Assembly (NCBI RefSeq): GCF_900129875.1 | Contig: NZ_FQXC01000001.1 | Coordinates: 682,001 to 746,000 of the forward strand | Direction: 5' to 3' | DNA length: 64,000 bases | From: Marivita hallyeonensis | GTDB taxonomy: Bacteria; Pseudomonadota; Alphaproteobacteria; Rhodobacterales; Rhodobacteraceae | Shown here: positions 26,526 through 35,974 of the stretch, piece after piece | How positions within the stretch are numbered: position 1 is the first letter of the stretch | How the letters are laid out: each line of letters opens with the position of its first letter | Notes under the pieces: model-generated | Told to the model about the DNA's origin: nothing | Seen by the model: only the letters and a program-made list of their open reading frames with translations | Database searches by the model: none | Made by a program: the position numbers and the translations under genes

Positions 26526-26620
26526 GGAAACTTGTGTAGATTGGGCTCATTGCAGACACTCGTCGGTGATGTGCGCCGACTACTCGCCTGACCTACCAAA
26601 CGCAGGACAATCCCGAAGCC

Positions 26621-27259
26621 CTACCGGATCGGTTCGAGCAGTGCGTCCGTCATCTGGCAATCGCGCACGACATCCCGGCCGCACGGCACTGGCTCCAGCG
26701 ATTTGGACAAACAGATCCGTGCCTCCTGAATGCGGCCCTGTTTGCAGGTGATGGTGATCATGTCCGGTTCAAGCTGCGGATTGGCTTCGAGGAATGCCTC
26801 TTCGACCACGGAGGCGGGCAGTTTCACCGCGTCTTCCAGACGGCGAAAGATCTCTGGGCGGACAACGGTCGCAAACGCGTCCCGCGACAGCGCGTAGTAA
26901 TCCTCTGCAGACAGGCCCGAGCAGACCCCATGCTTGTTCCACTGGTGCCACGCAAGGCCTGACGTGCCCATGATATCCGCCATGTCCCGCGTCATCGCGC
27001 GGGACGGGTTGCGCTCGGTTGTGGGGCAGAAGGACGGCCAGCCGCGATGGTATTGCGGCCAGAGCCCGTGCAGGATCCAGCCGAAATCGGCATCGGCTTC
27101 GCATTGCGGTGAGTTCCGCGCGTCGCCTTCGATGGCGCACCATGTGGGGGACCAGCTGAGCGACATGACGTAGTAGTCGAACACGCCGGACCGGTCGCCT
27201 TCGGACCGGGCCACGTACACCGTTGACATCGCAATCAGTGCCGCCAGCAATACGCGCAT
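26621..27259 (-). CDS. RNase T2 family ribonuclease
   Basis: 212-residue secreted or periplasmic endoribonuclease cleaving RNA through a 2',3'-cyclic phosphate. It has a Sec signal MRVLLAALIAMSTVYVARSE. The CAS-1 motif FGWILHGLWPQ and CAS-2 motif WHQWNKHGVCSG hold both catalytic histidines. Several cysteines in the C-terminal part suggest disulfides. The start at 27259 has GAGGGAAGAG upstream; the open frame further left is unrelated and overlaps trcR. It is divergent from trcR with a 135-bp gap. Confidence 0.9.
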   Translation of the reverse strand: MRVLLAALIAMSTVYVARSEGDRSGVFDYYVMSLSWSPTWCAIEGDARNSPQCEADADFGWILHGLWPQYHRGWPSFCPTTERNPSRAMTRDMADIMGTSGLAWHQWNKHGVCSGLSAEDYYALSRDAFATVVRPEIFRRLEDAVKLPASVVEEAFLEANPQLEPDMITITCKQGRIQEARICLSKSLEPVPCGRDVVRDCQMTDALLEPIR

Positions 27260-27394
27260 TTGCTCTTCCCTCTTTGCCGCCGCGCGACTATACAGCCGCC
27301 AAGTTCCCTGACAATGGAAACCTGTCCCGGCCGATCCGGGACCTCCCGGACCCGCTCCGGGAGAGCGAAAAAGAATTGCGTAAGGAGACGCGAG

Positions 27395-28144
27395 ATGGGC
27401 AAACCGATCATGGCCAAGGCCACCGCTGTCTGGCTGGTGGACAACACGACGTTGACGTTCAAGCAGATCGCCGATTTCACCGGCATGCACGAGCTTGAAG
27501 TGCAGGGCATTGCCGATGGCGATGTGGCGGCAGGCGTCAAAGGCTTCGACCCCATCGCCAACAATCAGCTTGAGCCCGAAGAGATCAAGAAGGCCGAGAC
27601 CGACCCGGCCCACAAGCTCAGGCTCAAGGTCTACGCCGCCGCACAGGGCGAAGAAAAGCGCCGTGGCCCGCGCTACACACCGCTGTCCAAACGTCAGGAC
27701 CGTCCGGCGTCGATCCTCTGGCTGGTGAAGTTTCACCCCGAACTGAGCGACGGCCAGATCTCCAAGCTGGTCGGCACGACCAAACCGACAATCCAGGCGA
27801 TCCGCGAGCGGACGCATTGGAACATCAACAACATCCAACCCATCGACCCGGTGGCGCTGGGCCTCTGCAAGCAGTCCGAACTGGACGCCGCCGTCGCCAA
27901 GGCAGCCAAAAAGCAGGAAGCGGTGATGTCGGATGACGAACGCCGCAAGCTCGTGTCGACCGAGCAGAGCCTCGAAATGGACGCCGAACCGCGCCTGCCA
28001 TCGGCCATCGAAGGTCTCGAAACCTTCAGCCTCACCGGCACGCCGGACGAGGAGGAAGAGAAGAAAGACGACGATTACGCCGACGCCGATAGCTTCTTCA
28101 ACCTGCCCGACGGCCCTCGGGACGACGAAGACGACAAGGACTGA
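27395..28144 (+). CDS. trcR: TrcR/DUF1013 cell-cycle transcriptional regulator
   Basis: 249-residue DUF1013 protein. This family is conserved through the alphaproteobacteria and described as an RNA polymerase-associated cell-cycle regulator (TrcR). The N-terminal region AVWLVDNTTLTFKQIADFTG and the middle LWLVKFHPELSDGQISKLVG are two HTH-like repeats. IRERTHWNINNIQPIDPVAL follows, and the C-terminal ~60 residues are strongly acidic (EEEEKKDDDYADADSF). The start at 27395 has TAAGGAGACG upstream. A terminator follows 27 bp after the stop. Confidence 0.88.
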   Translation: MGKPIMAKATAVWLVDNTTLTFKQIADFTGMHELEVQGIADGDVAAGVKGFDPIANNQLEPEEIKKAETDPAHKLRLKVYAAAQGEEKRRGPRYTPLSKRQDRPASILWLVKFHPELSDGQISKLVGTTKPTIQAIRERTHWNINNIQPIDPVALGLCKQSELDAAVAKAAKKQEAVMSDDERRKLVSTEQSLEMDAEPRLPSAIEGLETFSLTGTPDEEEEKKDDDYADADSFFNLPDGPRDDEDDKD

Positions 28145-28170
28145 CGTCTTTCATATCGATGATCTGAAAC

Positions 28171-28203
28171 ATGGCGCATCCAACGGGTGCGCCATTTCTT
28201 TTA
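28171..28203 (+). terminator. Rho-independent terminator of trcR
   Basis: ATGGCGCA at 28171-28178 pairs with TGCGCCAT at 28188-28195, 9-base loop, followed by TTCTTTT. Confidence 0.85.
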
Positions 28204-28222
28204 CCGGCGTTGGTCAAAACGA

Positions 28223-30868
28223 TCAGCCGCGCGAGAACCACACGAGGATTTGCCCCGCAATCAGCGGCACGACACTGAAGACCACCGCAAGGGCAACACC
28301 GGACAGGTCGGGCGGCGGTAACCGCAGGACTTCCGAAAAGAGTGGCAGCCAGACGGCTGCAACGGTCAACAGAAGGCACAGCGCAATGGCGATCCATATA
28401 TACGGGTTGCGCGAGATTTCGTTGACGATCACCCCGTCCCGGCGCTTGCGCACGTTGAACACGTTCCAAAGCTGCGCAAAGGCGATTGTCAGAAACGCGA
28501 TGGTGATCGCCTCTGGCTGCGCGGTTCCCAGATAGAACAGCGCACCCGCATAGGCCCCAAGCGTCGCGCAGGCGATGATCAAGCCGAGAACCGAGATATG
28601 GATCCACGCAGCCCGGTTGACGATGGGCGCTTTCGGATCGCGCGGCGGGTCTTTCATCACGGACGCATCACCGCGCCCCAGGCCAAGCGCGAACGCCGGG
28701 AAGACATCTGTCACGAGATTGAGAAACAGGATCTGCAATGGCAACAGCGGCGTAGACAGGCCCAGCCCCAAGGCAAAGGCAACGACCAGCACTTCGCTGA
28801 CATTGCAGGACATCAGGTACACCACGAAATTGCGGATGTTCGAGGCGATGATCCGTCCCTGCATCACCGCTTCGGCGATGGTGCTGAACGCATCGTCGAG
28901 CAAAACGATCTCGGACGCTTCGCGCGCCACCTGCGTGCCACGTTGGCCCATGGCGATGCCAATATCGGCTTTCTTGAGGGCAGGGGCGTCGTTCACGCCA
29001 TCGCCGGTCATCGCAACGATGCGGCCCTCTTTCTGGTGAAATGCCACGAGATCGAGCTTGTTCGCCGGGGCCACCCGGGCGAAGATCCGTGCCTTGCTGA
29101 TGCGCTCGGCAAAATCGGGATCGAGGTTTTCCGGATCGAAATCGCGCAACTCACGCCCCTGAACCACGTCCGCACCGGCTTCTGCAATGCCAGCTTCCGT
29201 GGCGATGGCGGCCGCGGTCGTGGGGTGGTCCCCGGTGATCATGACGACATCGATGCCCGCGTCCCGGCAGGCGGCAATAGCGGCGGGCACGTCCTCGCGC
29301 ACCGGATCGGCGAGACAGACCAGCCCGATCAGCTCCAGCTGCTCGAACGGGTCTTTGAGAGAGGTGCCATCGGCCCGCATTGCGAGCGCTAGACACCGCA
29401 ACCCTTTCGCCGTTTCTTCCTTCGTTTTCGTCAGCCATCCCTTCTTTTCGTCACCGGTCAGGGGCACTGGACCCGACGGACCGACCACAGTTGTGCTGGC
29501 CGCAATCACCGCTTCCGGGGCGCCTTTGACCAGAAAGACAGACCCGTCTTGAACGGCATGCACTGTCGCCATCATCAAGAGGTCGGGATCGAACGGGTGG
29601 GTTTGCGTTGCCGGACCAATGCCGCAGACCCGGGCCGTATCGAATGCCGCCTCGTCTGCCGCGCGGACCAGTGCCGCTTCCATAGGGTCACCGGCATAGG
29701 CAGAGCCGGGTCCGGTCGTGTTGCACAACGCGCCGACGCAGAAGGCCCACCGCAACGCGGCGTTCTCGTCGATCCGCAGACCGTCCATCTTTTCCAGGTC
29801 AACCGTTGCATCGGGCAGGATGAAGCGGACCACTTCCATGCGGTTCTCGGTCAGCGTGCCCGTCTTGTCGGTGAGGATCATCGTGGTGGAGCCGAGCGTT
29901 TCGACCGCCGACAGGCGGTTGATCAACGCATTGCGCCGCGCCATGCGCAGCATCCCGCGCGCAAGGCAGAGCGTGGCGACAATTGGCAGACCTTCGGGAA
30001 TGGCGGCGACGGCAAGGGCGACGCCGGTCTGGATCATGTCGGCCAGCGGCTGGTCCCGCAGCACGCCCAGAAGGACCGTCAAAACCACAAGAACCAGCGT
30101 CAGACCGATCAGCCTTTGCCCCAGCCGGTCCAACCGCCGTTCCAGCGGGGACGCCTCGTCTTCCACGCTTTGCAGCAGATGCGCGATCTGACCGATTTCG
30201 GTACCCATCCCGGTGGCCGTCACAACCGCTTCGCCCTGACCCTGCGTGACCGAAGACCCCCGATGCGCCATCGATGTGCGGTCTCCCAGGACCGCGTCCG
30301 CTGCAACCGGAGTGGTGGATTTCGACACCGGAACGGATTCGCCCGTCAGTGTGGATTCGTCGCAATGCAGGTTCGTGGTCGCGATCAGCCGCGCATCCGC
30401 CGGAACCAGATCCCCCGCCTCCAGAAGCACAATATCCCCCGGAACAAGGTCTTGCGCCGGGACGGTGGTCACGCGGGCATCCCGGCGAACCCGAGCAAAA
30501 AGCTGCGCGTAGGCGTAAAGCGCCTCCATCGATCGCGCCGCGCGAAGTTCGGTGACGAAACCGATGGTCGTGTTGATCACCAGCACGAGTGCGACGGCGA
30601 TGGCTTCGACATAGTCGGTCAGAAAAACCGAGAACACCGCAGCCCCGACCAGCAGCCATGTCACAAGGCTGTTGAACTGATGCAGAAGGATCGACAGCAC
30701 GCTGCGCGGCTTTTGCCGCTGCAACAAGTTGGGGCCGTATTTGGTAGATCGTGATGCGACTTCGGCCGCGCTCAGCCCCGTGTCGGGCGAAACGCCAAGC
30801 CAAGCCACCACCTGATCCGATGGCGCCGAATAGGGATGTCGTTCACTCGATGATTCAGGCTCATCCAT
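28223..30868 (-). CDS. P-type cation-transporting ATPase (P2/Ca2+-type)
   Basis: 881-residue ATP-driven cation pump with the full P-type layout. The N-terminal cation-ATPase region is residues ~15-75 and the actuator loop has TLTGES. Helix 4 carries PEGLP (VAAIPEGLPIVATLC). The phosphorylation site is ILTDKTGTLTEN, the hinge TGDGVNDAPALKKADIG. Helices 5-6 contain SCNVSEVLVV and NLVTDVFPAFALG, the positions that coordinate ions in Ca2+ and Na+ pumps. Heavy-metal domains are absent. It starts 10 bp after ppsA on the same strand and has only a weak ribosome binding site, so it likely depends on the ppsA transcript. Ion specificity (Ca2+, Na+ or Mn2+) is open. Confidence 0.92.
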   Translation of the reverse strand: MDEPESSSERHPYSAPSDQVVAWLGVSPDTGLSAAEVASRSTKYGPNLLQRQKPRSVLSILLHQFNSLVTWLLVGAAVFSVFLTDYVEAIAVALVLVINTTIGFVTELRAARSMEALYAYAQLFARVRRDARVTTVPAQDLVPGDIVLLEAGDLVPADARLIATTNLHCDESTLTGESVPVSKSTTPVAADAVLGDRTSMAHRGSSVTQGQGEAVVTATGMGTEIGQIAHLLQSVEDEASPLERRLDRLGQRLIGLTLVLVVLTVLLGVLRDQPLADMIQTGVALAVAAIPEGLPIVATLCLARGMLRMARRNALINRLSAVETLGSTTMILTDKTGTLTENRMEVVRFILPDATVDLEKMDGLRIDENAALRWAFCVGALCNTTGPGSAYAGDPMEAALVRAADEAAFDTARVCGIGPATQTHPFDPDLLMMATVHAVQDGSVFLVKGAPEAVIAASTTVVGPSGPVPLTGDEKKGWLTKTKEETAKGLRCLALAMRADGTSLKDPFEQLELIGLVCLADPVREDVPAAIAACRDAGIDVVMITGDHPTTAAAIATEAGIAEAGADVVQGRELRDFDPENLDPDFAERISKARIFARVAPANKLDLVAFHQKEGRIVAMTGDGVNDAPALKKADIGIAMGQRGTQVAREASEIVLLDDAFSTIAEAVMQGRIIASNIRNFVVYLMSCNVSEVLVVAFALGLGLSTPLLPLQILFLNLVTDVFPAFALGLGRGDASVMKDPPRDPKAPIVNRAAWIHISVLGLIIACATLGAYAGALFYLGTAQPEAITIAFLTIAFAQLWNVFNVRKRRDGVIVNEISRNPYIWIAIALCLLLTVAAVWLPLFSEVLRLPPPDLSGVALAVVFSVVPLIAGQILVWFSRG

Positions 30869-30877
30869 GCGCCGATA

Positions 30878-33265
30878 TCATCGTTGATTTTCTGCCTCCG
30901 CAACCTGTGTTTTGACCCGGAAGAAACTGTCCGGGGTCACAGAGATGGAATCGATGCCGAATTCGACAAGCGTCCGGGCGAATTCCGGGTAATTCGACGG
31001 AGCCTGCCCACACAACCCGACCTTTGCCCCCGCGCCGTGGGCCTTTTCGATCACCGTTCGGATCATCCACTGCACCGCGTCGTGGCGTTCGTCGAACAGC
31101 GGCGCCAGCTGGTCGCTGTCCCGGTCGATGCCAAGCGTCAGCTGCGTCAGGTCGTTCGATCCGATGGAGAAGCCGTCGAACCGCTCAGCGAACGCCTCGG
31201 CGAGGATCACGTTCGAGGGCACTTCGCACATCACATAGATCTGCAGCCCGTTCTCTCCGCGCGTGAGACCTTCTTCGGCCATGACGGCCAGAACCTTGTC
31301 CGCCTCTTCCGGAGTCCGGCAGAACGGCACCATGATCAACACATTGTCAAAGCCCGCGCTTTCGCGCAGCCGGTGGATGGCCCGGCATTCAAGGCGGAAC
31401 CCGTCGATATAGGCCGGGTCGTAGTACCGCGACGCCCCGCGCCAGCCGATCATCGGGTTCGACTCTTCCGGTTCGAACTGCCGACCGCCCAGAAGATCGG
31501 CGTATTCGTTGGTCTTGAAATCGCTCAGTCGCAGGATCATCGGGTTGGGATAGGCGACCGCAGCGATCCGCGACAGACCCAGCGCAAGCTGATCGACGAA
31601 GTATTCGGCCTTGTCGTCATACCCTTTGGTGAGGTTTTCGATTTCGGCCCGCACCTCGGCATCGCGCAGATCCTGGAATTTCAAAAGTGCCATCGGATGC
31701 ACGCGGATCGTGTTCGAGATCACGAATTCCATCCGGGCCAGTCCGACCCCATCGCAGGGCAATCGCCACCACCGTGCCGCAATGGCTGGGTTCGCAAGGT
31801 TGAGCATCACCTTCGTGCGCGTCTCGGGCACATCGTCGAGTTTCAGGTCTTCAATCTTGAACGTCGCCTGTCCGGCGTAGACGTACCCTTCATCCCCTTC
31901 GGCGCAGCATACCGTGACTTCCTGCTGATCGTGCAGCACATGCGTCGCGTCTCCGCAGCCGACAATGGCCGGCACGCCAAGCTCGCGGCTGACGATGGCG
32001 GCGTGGCTGGTGCGCCCGCCGTGATCCGTCACAATGGCCGACGCGCGCTTCATCACCGGCACCCAGTCCGGATCGGTGGTAGACGTGACAAGCACCGATC
32101 CGTCGACGAAGTCGTCGATATCTTTGACGTCCTCTATCAGACAGACACGCCCCGTGGCGATCTGTTCGCCCACTGACAGACCGGTCGTCATCACCGGGCC
32201 ATGATCTCCAATCTGGTAGCTTTTCAATGTCCCCGCCGCGACGCGGGACTGCACCGTTTCAGGCCGCGCCTGCACGATGAAAAGCTGCCCGGTATTGCCG
32301 TCCTTGGCCCATTCCATATCCATCGGTTGGCCGTAATGCGCTTCGATGGTGGCGGCCTGCCGCGCAAGGTCGAGAACCTCGTCATCGCTCAAGACAAAGC
32401 GTTCGCGCTCGGCTTTCGAGGTCGGCACATTGCGCACCGGATCAGGCCCGTCGTCACTGGAATAGATCATCTTGATCTCTTTTGCGCCGAGCTTCTTTTC
32501 CACGATGGGCTTGACCCCGTCGCGCGTCAGGAACGGTTTATAGACCTGAAACTCATCCGGTGTGACCGCGCCCTGAACCACGTTTTCGCCGAGTCCCCAG
32601 GCAGCATTGATAAGGATGATCTTGTCGAAGCCCGATTCCGTATCGATGGAGAACATTACGCCCGACCCGCCAATGTCCGAGCGCACCATCTGCTGCACGC
32701 CGACCGACAGTGCGACGTCCATATGATCAAAGCCCTTGACCTTGCGATAGGTGATCGCCCGGTCGGTGAAAAGCGAGGCAAAGCATTTGCGGCAGGCGGT
32801 CAGAAGGTCGTCTTCGCCGACAACATTCAGATACGTCTCCTGCTGCCCGGCAAAGCTTGCATCCGGCAGGTCCTCCGCCGTGGCGCTGGAACGCACCGCC
32901 ACCGACACGTTGGGCTGCCCGGCCCGGTCCGACAGATCGCGATACGCTTGCCGGATCGCCGCCTCGGTTGCTTCGGGCCAGTCCCCGGCGACAATCGCAT
33001 TGCGAATGCTGTCGCCGGTCTGGTGCAGGCTGATCTTTCCAGCGTCGTGATCCGCCAACACCTCAGAGATGACCGTGTGCAGGTTATTGGCCGCGATGTA
33101 CTTCCGAAACGCATCGGCCGTGGTCGCAAATCCTGGCGGAACAAGAATGTTCTTCGCGCCAAGCTCTTGCACCATTTCCCCGAGCGACGAGTTCTTGCCG
33201 CCGACAAGAGCCACGTCATCGCGACGCAACTCATCGAAAAAGATCACCTCGTCCTTGTTTCCCAT
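30878..33265 (-). CDS. ppsA: Phosphoenolpyruvate synthase
   Basis: 795-residue cytoplasmic PEP synthase (pyruvate + ATP + water to PEP + AMP + Pi), close to the usual ~790. The ATP-grasp N-terminal domain has VALVGGKNSSLGEM and AVRSSATAEDLPDASFAGQQ. The swivelling domain carries the phosphohistidine in DHGGRTSHAAIVSRELG. The C-terminal PEP-binding barrel has GVGLARMEF and SNDLTQLTLGIDRDS. The ATG at 33265 has GGAGGA 7 bp upstream; a GTG one codon earlier is the alternative. It is transcribed divergently from a small gene, with an FNR-type box midway, and leads into the P-type ATPase gene. Confidence 0.95.
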   Translation of the reverse strand: MGNKDEVIFFDELRRDDVALVGGKNSSLGEMVQELGAKNILVPPGFATTADAFRKYIAANNLHTVISEVLADHDAGKISLHQTGDSIRNAIVAGDWPEATEAAIRQAYRDLSDRAGQPNVSVAVRSSATAEDLPDASFAGQQETYLNVVGEDDLLTACRKCFASLFTDRAITYRKVKGFDHMDVALSVGVQQMVRSDIGGSGVMFSIDTESGFDKIILINAAWGLGENVVQGAVTPDEFQVYKPFLTRDGVKPIVEKKLGAKEIKMIYSSDDGPDPVRNVPTSKAERERFVLSDDEVLDLARQAATIEAHYGQPMDMEWAKDGNTGQLFIVQARPETVQSRVAAGTLKSYQIGDHGPVMTTGLSVGEQIATGRVCLIEDVKDIDDFVDGSVLVTSTTDPDWVPVMKRASAIVTDHGGRTSHAAIVSRELGVPAIVGCGDATHVLHDQQEVTVCCAEGDEGYVYAGQATFKIEDLKLDDVPETRTKVMLNLANPAIAARWWRLPCDGVGLARMEFVISNTIRVHPMALLKFQDLRDAEVRAEIENLTKGYDDKAEYFVDQLALGLSRIAAVAYPNPMILRLSDFKTNEYADLLGGRQFEPEESNPMIGWRGASRYYDPAYIDGFRLECRAIHRLRESAGFDNVLIMVPFCRTPEEADKVLAVMAEEGLTRGENGLQIYVMCEVPSNVILAEAFAERFDGFSIGSNDLTQLTLGIDRDSDQLAPLFDERHDAVQWMIRTVIEKAHGAGAKVGLCGQAPSNYPEFARTLVEFGIDSISVTPDSFFRVKTQVAEAENQR

Positions 33266-33324
33266 CACTCGCTCCTCCGCTGCTCGGGCCTTTGTGGATC
33301 GTAACCGGGGCGCGTGGCGGAACC

Positions 33325-33338
33325 TTGATCTCTGTCAA
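33325..33338. promoter_or_regulatory. FNR/CRP-family box (TTGAT-N4-GTCAA)
   Basis: TTGATCTCTGTCAA is a perfect symmetric match to the FNR/FnrL/Dnr consensus. Its centre (33331.5) is 66 bp from the ppsA ATG and 62 bp from the ATG at 33394. A class II site at -41.5 would place both transcription starts 20-25 bp before those codons. On the minus strand TACGAT at 33298-33303 fits the -10 position. Confidence 0.75.
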
Positions 33339-33393
33339 CGCCGAAGCGGACAAGCCCCGCCATCGTGACCACAACAGATTGAGGGAGAGATCT

Positions 33394-33744
33394 ATGGACA
33401 TGGAACTTGCCGCGCTGGCCGAAGACGTCGAAGCCGCATTGGTCTTGGAAGACGACCTTGCCGATCGGGCCCTGAAGGTGATCAACGGCATGGCGTCCGA
33501 TCTTGGCATTGCACGCGCCGATCTGGATTCGACCGACAGCGTGCTTGGCGTCATCTACAAGGTGCGCCCTGGCTGGAGCGTGTCGATCCGCGGCAACGCC
33601 ACCATGCCCAACGGCCACTGGCGCTGCACCCTGCGCAAGTCGTCTTCGCGCGACAATGACGAATACCTCGGCATCGGGCGCGGTCCGACCTTGCCGCATT
33701 CGCTTCTGGCCGCGCTACTCAAGGCGATGAGCTTCACCAAATAG
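33394..33744 (+). CDS. Small protein of unknown function in the redox island
   Basis: 116 residues, soluble, acidic N-terminal half (DMELAALAEDVEAALVLEDD) and a C-terminal region with RPGWSVSIRGNATMPNGHWR and LPHSLLAALLKAMSF. I do not recognise a family. The start at 33394 has GAGGGAGAG upstream. It is divergent from ppsA across the FNR-type box and 41 bp before the PfkB gene on the same strand, so it is probably co-expressed with the energy genes. Confidence 0.75.
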   Translation: MDMELAALAEDVEAALVLEDDLADRALKVINGMASDLGIARADLDSTDSVLGVIYKVRPGWSVSIRGNATMPNGHWRCTLRKSSSRDNDEYLGIGRGPTLPHSLLAALLKAMSFTK

Positions 33745-33785
33745 CGCACTTTTGACAAGCGTCGGAACCGTTTAGAAGGGTGCGC

Positions 33786-34733
33786 ATGAGCGCTGTCTTG
33801 ACCATCACCACGAACCCGGCAGTCGATATGGCAACAACAGTTGCGAGCGTCGTCGCCGGACCGAAACTCCGATGCAAAGCGCCTCGCTGGGACGCAGGCG
33901 GGGGCGGCGTGAATGTGGCCCGCGCGATCCGCAAGCTCGGCGGCGCTTCGCTTGCCCTGGTTGCGACCGGTGGATCACTGGGCGAGCGTCTCTTGGCGCT
34001 TTTGGCCGCCGAAGGCGTCGCTGCCCTGCCGGTTCCAGTTTCCGCCGAGACGCGTATCAGTTTTGCGGTGATGGACGAAGGCACCGGCGAGCAATATCGC
34101 TTTGGCGTTCCCGGAGAAGACGTGACCGAAGCGGAAGGTGCCGCACTTTTGAGCGCGGTCGCGGACGCCGCACGCAATCACGAGGTTGCCGTCTTCAGTG
34201 GCAGCGTCGCACCCGGCCTTCCCATCGATTTCGTGGCTCAAGTGCAAAGTGCTTTGGCGCCTGCCGAAACACGCCTTGTTGTCGATACGTCCGCAGCGGC
34301 GCTGGCGCAGCTGCTGGCCCGTCCTGTCGGCGTCCATGCGCTGCGGCTCGACCGTGCCGAGGCTGAAAAAGCCGCCGCCAGACCACTCGACACCATTGCC
34401 GACTGCAGGGATTTCGCGGCTACCTTGGTCACCCAGGGCGTGGCCGAGATCGTTGTCATCGGACGTGGGGCGGACGGATCTGTTCTTGTGTCGAAAGATC
34501 GACGCATCCACGCGTGGGGGCCACTGGTGCCGGTGCTGAGCAAGGTCGGCGCGGGCGACACCTTCGTCGGCGCTTTCAGCCTGAGCCTCTCGCGTGGTGA
34601 GCCATTGGACACTGCCCTGATGCGCGGCGTTGCGGGCGCGGCGGCAACCGTCGGCACCGAAGGGACTGCACTTTGCGACAAGGACACGGCCGACGCCATC
34701 TTCGCGCAGTGTGAGTATGCGGATCTGACCTGA
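33786..34733 (+). CDS. PfkB-family sugar (phospho)kinase, 1-/6-phosphofructokinase type
   Basis: 315-residue ribokinase-fold kinase. It opens with ITTNPAVDMATTV, the N-terminal signature of the PfkB/FruK/LacC branch. It has the glycine-rich DAGGGGVNVARAI and the C-terminal catalytic motif SKVGAGDTFVGAF with the base Asp. Substrate could be fructose-6-phosphate, fructose-1-phosphate or tagatose-6-phosphate. The neighbouring PEP synthase fits a role at the glycolytic/gluconeogenic switch. ATG at 33786 is preceded by AGAAGG; an in-frame GTG lies two codons earlier. It converges with the antiporter gene. Confidence 0.85.
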   Translation: MSAVLTITTNPAVDMATTVASVVAGPKLRCKAPRWDAGGGGVNVARAIRKLGGASLALVATGGSLGERLLALLAAEGVAALPVPVSAETRISFAVMDEGTGEQYRFGVPGEDVTEAEGAALLSAVADAARNHEVAVFSGSVAPGLPIDFVAQVQSALAPAETRLVVDTSAAALAQLLARPVGVHALRLDRAEAEKAAARPLDTIADCRDFAATLVTQGVAEIVVIGRGADGSVLVSKDRRIHAWGPLVPVLSKVGAGDTFVGAFSLSLSRGEPLDTALMRGVAGAAATVGTEGTALCDKDTADAIFAQCEYADLT

Positions 34734-34744
34734 GGCTGGGACAG

Positions 34745-35929
34745 TCACTCACCTGCCTGTTGGCGCGCCTCATTTACCATACGGTCCTGCCGTCGGATGA
34801 TGGCCAGGGTGATGGGCGGTCCAAACAACTCGAACACCACGGTCGCGGCGATTGTCACGGTCAGGATCGTTGCCGCCCATTGCGGCACGGTTTCCGCCGC
34901 GACCAGCGCCATCCCAACGGCGACCCCGGCCTGAGGCAATAGCGCGATCCCGTACAAGTGCCGTTCCTCCTTCGGTACACCGGCCAGCCAGGCACCTATG
35001 CTGCCACTGGCAAGACGCGCAAGCACGCGCAGTCCCACATACGCCGCGGCAACCCATCCGAGAGCCCGGAGCGCGTCCAACTCAAGCGATGCGCCCGCCA
35101 AAAGGAAGAACAGCAACATGAACGGCTGTTCGATCTGCTCGATCTCGTTGAAGGCGTACTCGTGGTGACTGGCAAGATTGGCAATCATCGCGCCTGCCGT
35201 CATGCCCGCGATAAGGAAGGACACATCCATCCAAAGTGCCAGCCCGGCGGTCAGGAACACGATGCCGAACGCCTCGGTCTGCAAGGGTTCGCCGCTCTTG
35301 AGCCGCCCAGACAGATACGCCGCCGGGCCACCGATCACGACACCCAGCAATAACGCCCCGCCGATGTGGTGCCCCGCGTTCAGGATCGGACCCGACCAGT
35401 CGTCTGACGGGTTCACCGCGGCGAGGCACAGGCTGAAGACGATGAGCCCCCACACATCGTCGATGGCCACGATCCCGCTGATCGTCTCGGTGAACCCGTT
35501 GCGCACCCCGGACTGTTGGATCACATCGGCAATTGCCGCCGGTGCCGTGGCGGTCGCGATAGCGCCAAGCAGCAGCGCCAGTCCCGGGTGAAGACCCAGC
35601 GCGGACAGACCAATCCAAACGGTCAGTGTCGTGCCGATGACGATCATCACCGAGATGAAGAAAATCGCCCGCCCATGTTGCGTCAGGTTCTCGCGCGTGA
35701 GGTCCGCGCCCAGCAGAAACGCCACCATCGTCAGTGCCACGACCGAGATTGGCTCGAACCAGTCCGCTGATTGATCGGGCAAGAGGCCAAAGCCGGACTG
35801 ACCGACCACCAGCCCTAACATGAGTAAAAGCGTGACCCGGGGCAGGCGGGTCACGCGCCCGAAATGTTCGGCCGCCAGACCGCCCAGAAACAGGACACCC
35901 AGCGTGATCAACGGAAGCGCCTGATCCAT
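34745..35929 (-). CDS. Cation:proton antiporter, CPA2/NhaP-KefB-like
   Basis: 394 residues with about 12 hydrophobic segments and no C-terminal nucleotide-binding domain. Conserved features are an early GLVVGQSGFGLLPD region, the central ATATAPAAIADVIQQSGV and the VAIDDVWGLIVFSL segment, whose acidic residue is typical of electroneutral Na+(K+)/H+ antiporters. It follows the pentaheme cytochrome gene on the same strand (45 bp) and is probably co-transcribed. Next to an Na+-pumping NADH dehydrogenase it may use or rebuild the Na+ gradient; that is inference. Confidence 0.87.
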   Translation of the reverse strand: MDQALPLITLGVLFLGGLAAEHFGRVTRLPRVTLLLMLGLVVGQSGFGLLPDQSADWFEPISVVALTMVAFLLGADLTRENLTQHGRAIFFISVMIVIGTTLTVWIGLSALGLHPGLALLLGAIATATAPAAIADVIQQSGVRNGFTETISGIVAIDDVWGLIVFSLCLAAVNPSDDWSGPILNAGHHIGGALLLGVVIGGPAAYLSGRLKSGEPLQTEAFGIVFLTAGLALWMDVSFLIAGMTAGAMIANLASHHEYAFNEIEQIEQPFMLLFFLLAGASLELDALRALGWVAAAYVGLRVLARLASGSIGAWLAGVPKEERHLYGIALLPQAGVAVGMALVAAETVPQWAATILTVTIAATVVFELFGPPITLAIIRRQDRMVNEARQQAGE

Positions 35930-35974
35930 TTTGGTGACCTTATCCTTAAGCGGGCTGCGCGCCGGGTCCGCCGG

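Noticed and set aside
27260-27838. N-terminal extension of the RNase T2 frame
   Set aside because: It runs opposite trcR; the signal peptide and ribosome binding site at 27259 fix the start.
29549-30754. Plus-strand open frame inside the P-type ATPase gene
   Set aside because: Low-complexity Arg/Gln-rich shadow of a complete P-type ATPase with all motifs on the other strand.
33752-33765. TTGAC-N4-GTCGG before the PfkB gene as a third FNR box
   Set aside because: Two mismatches in the second half and too close to the ATG for activation.
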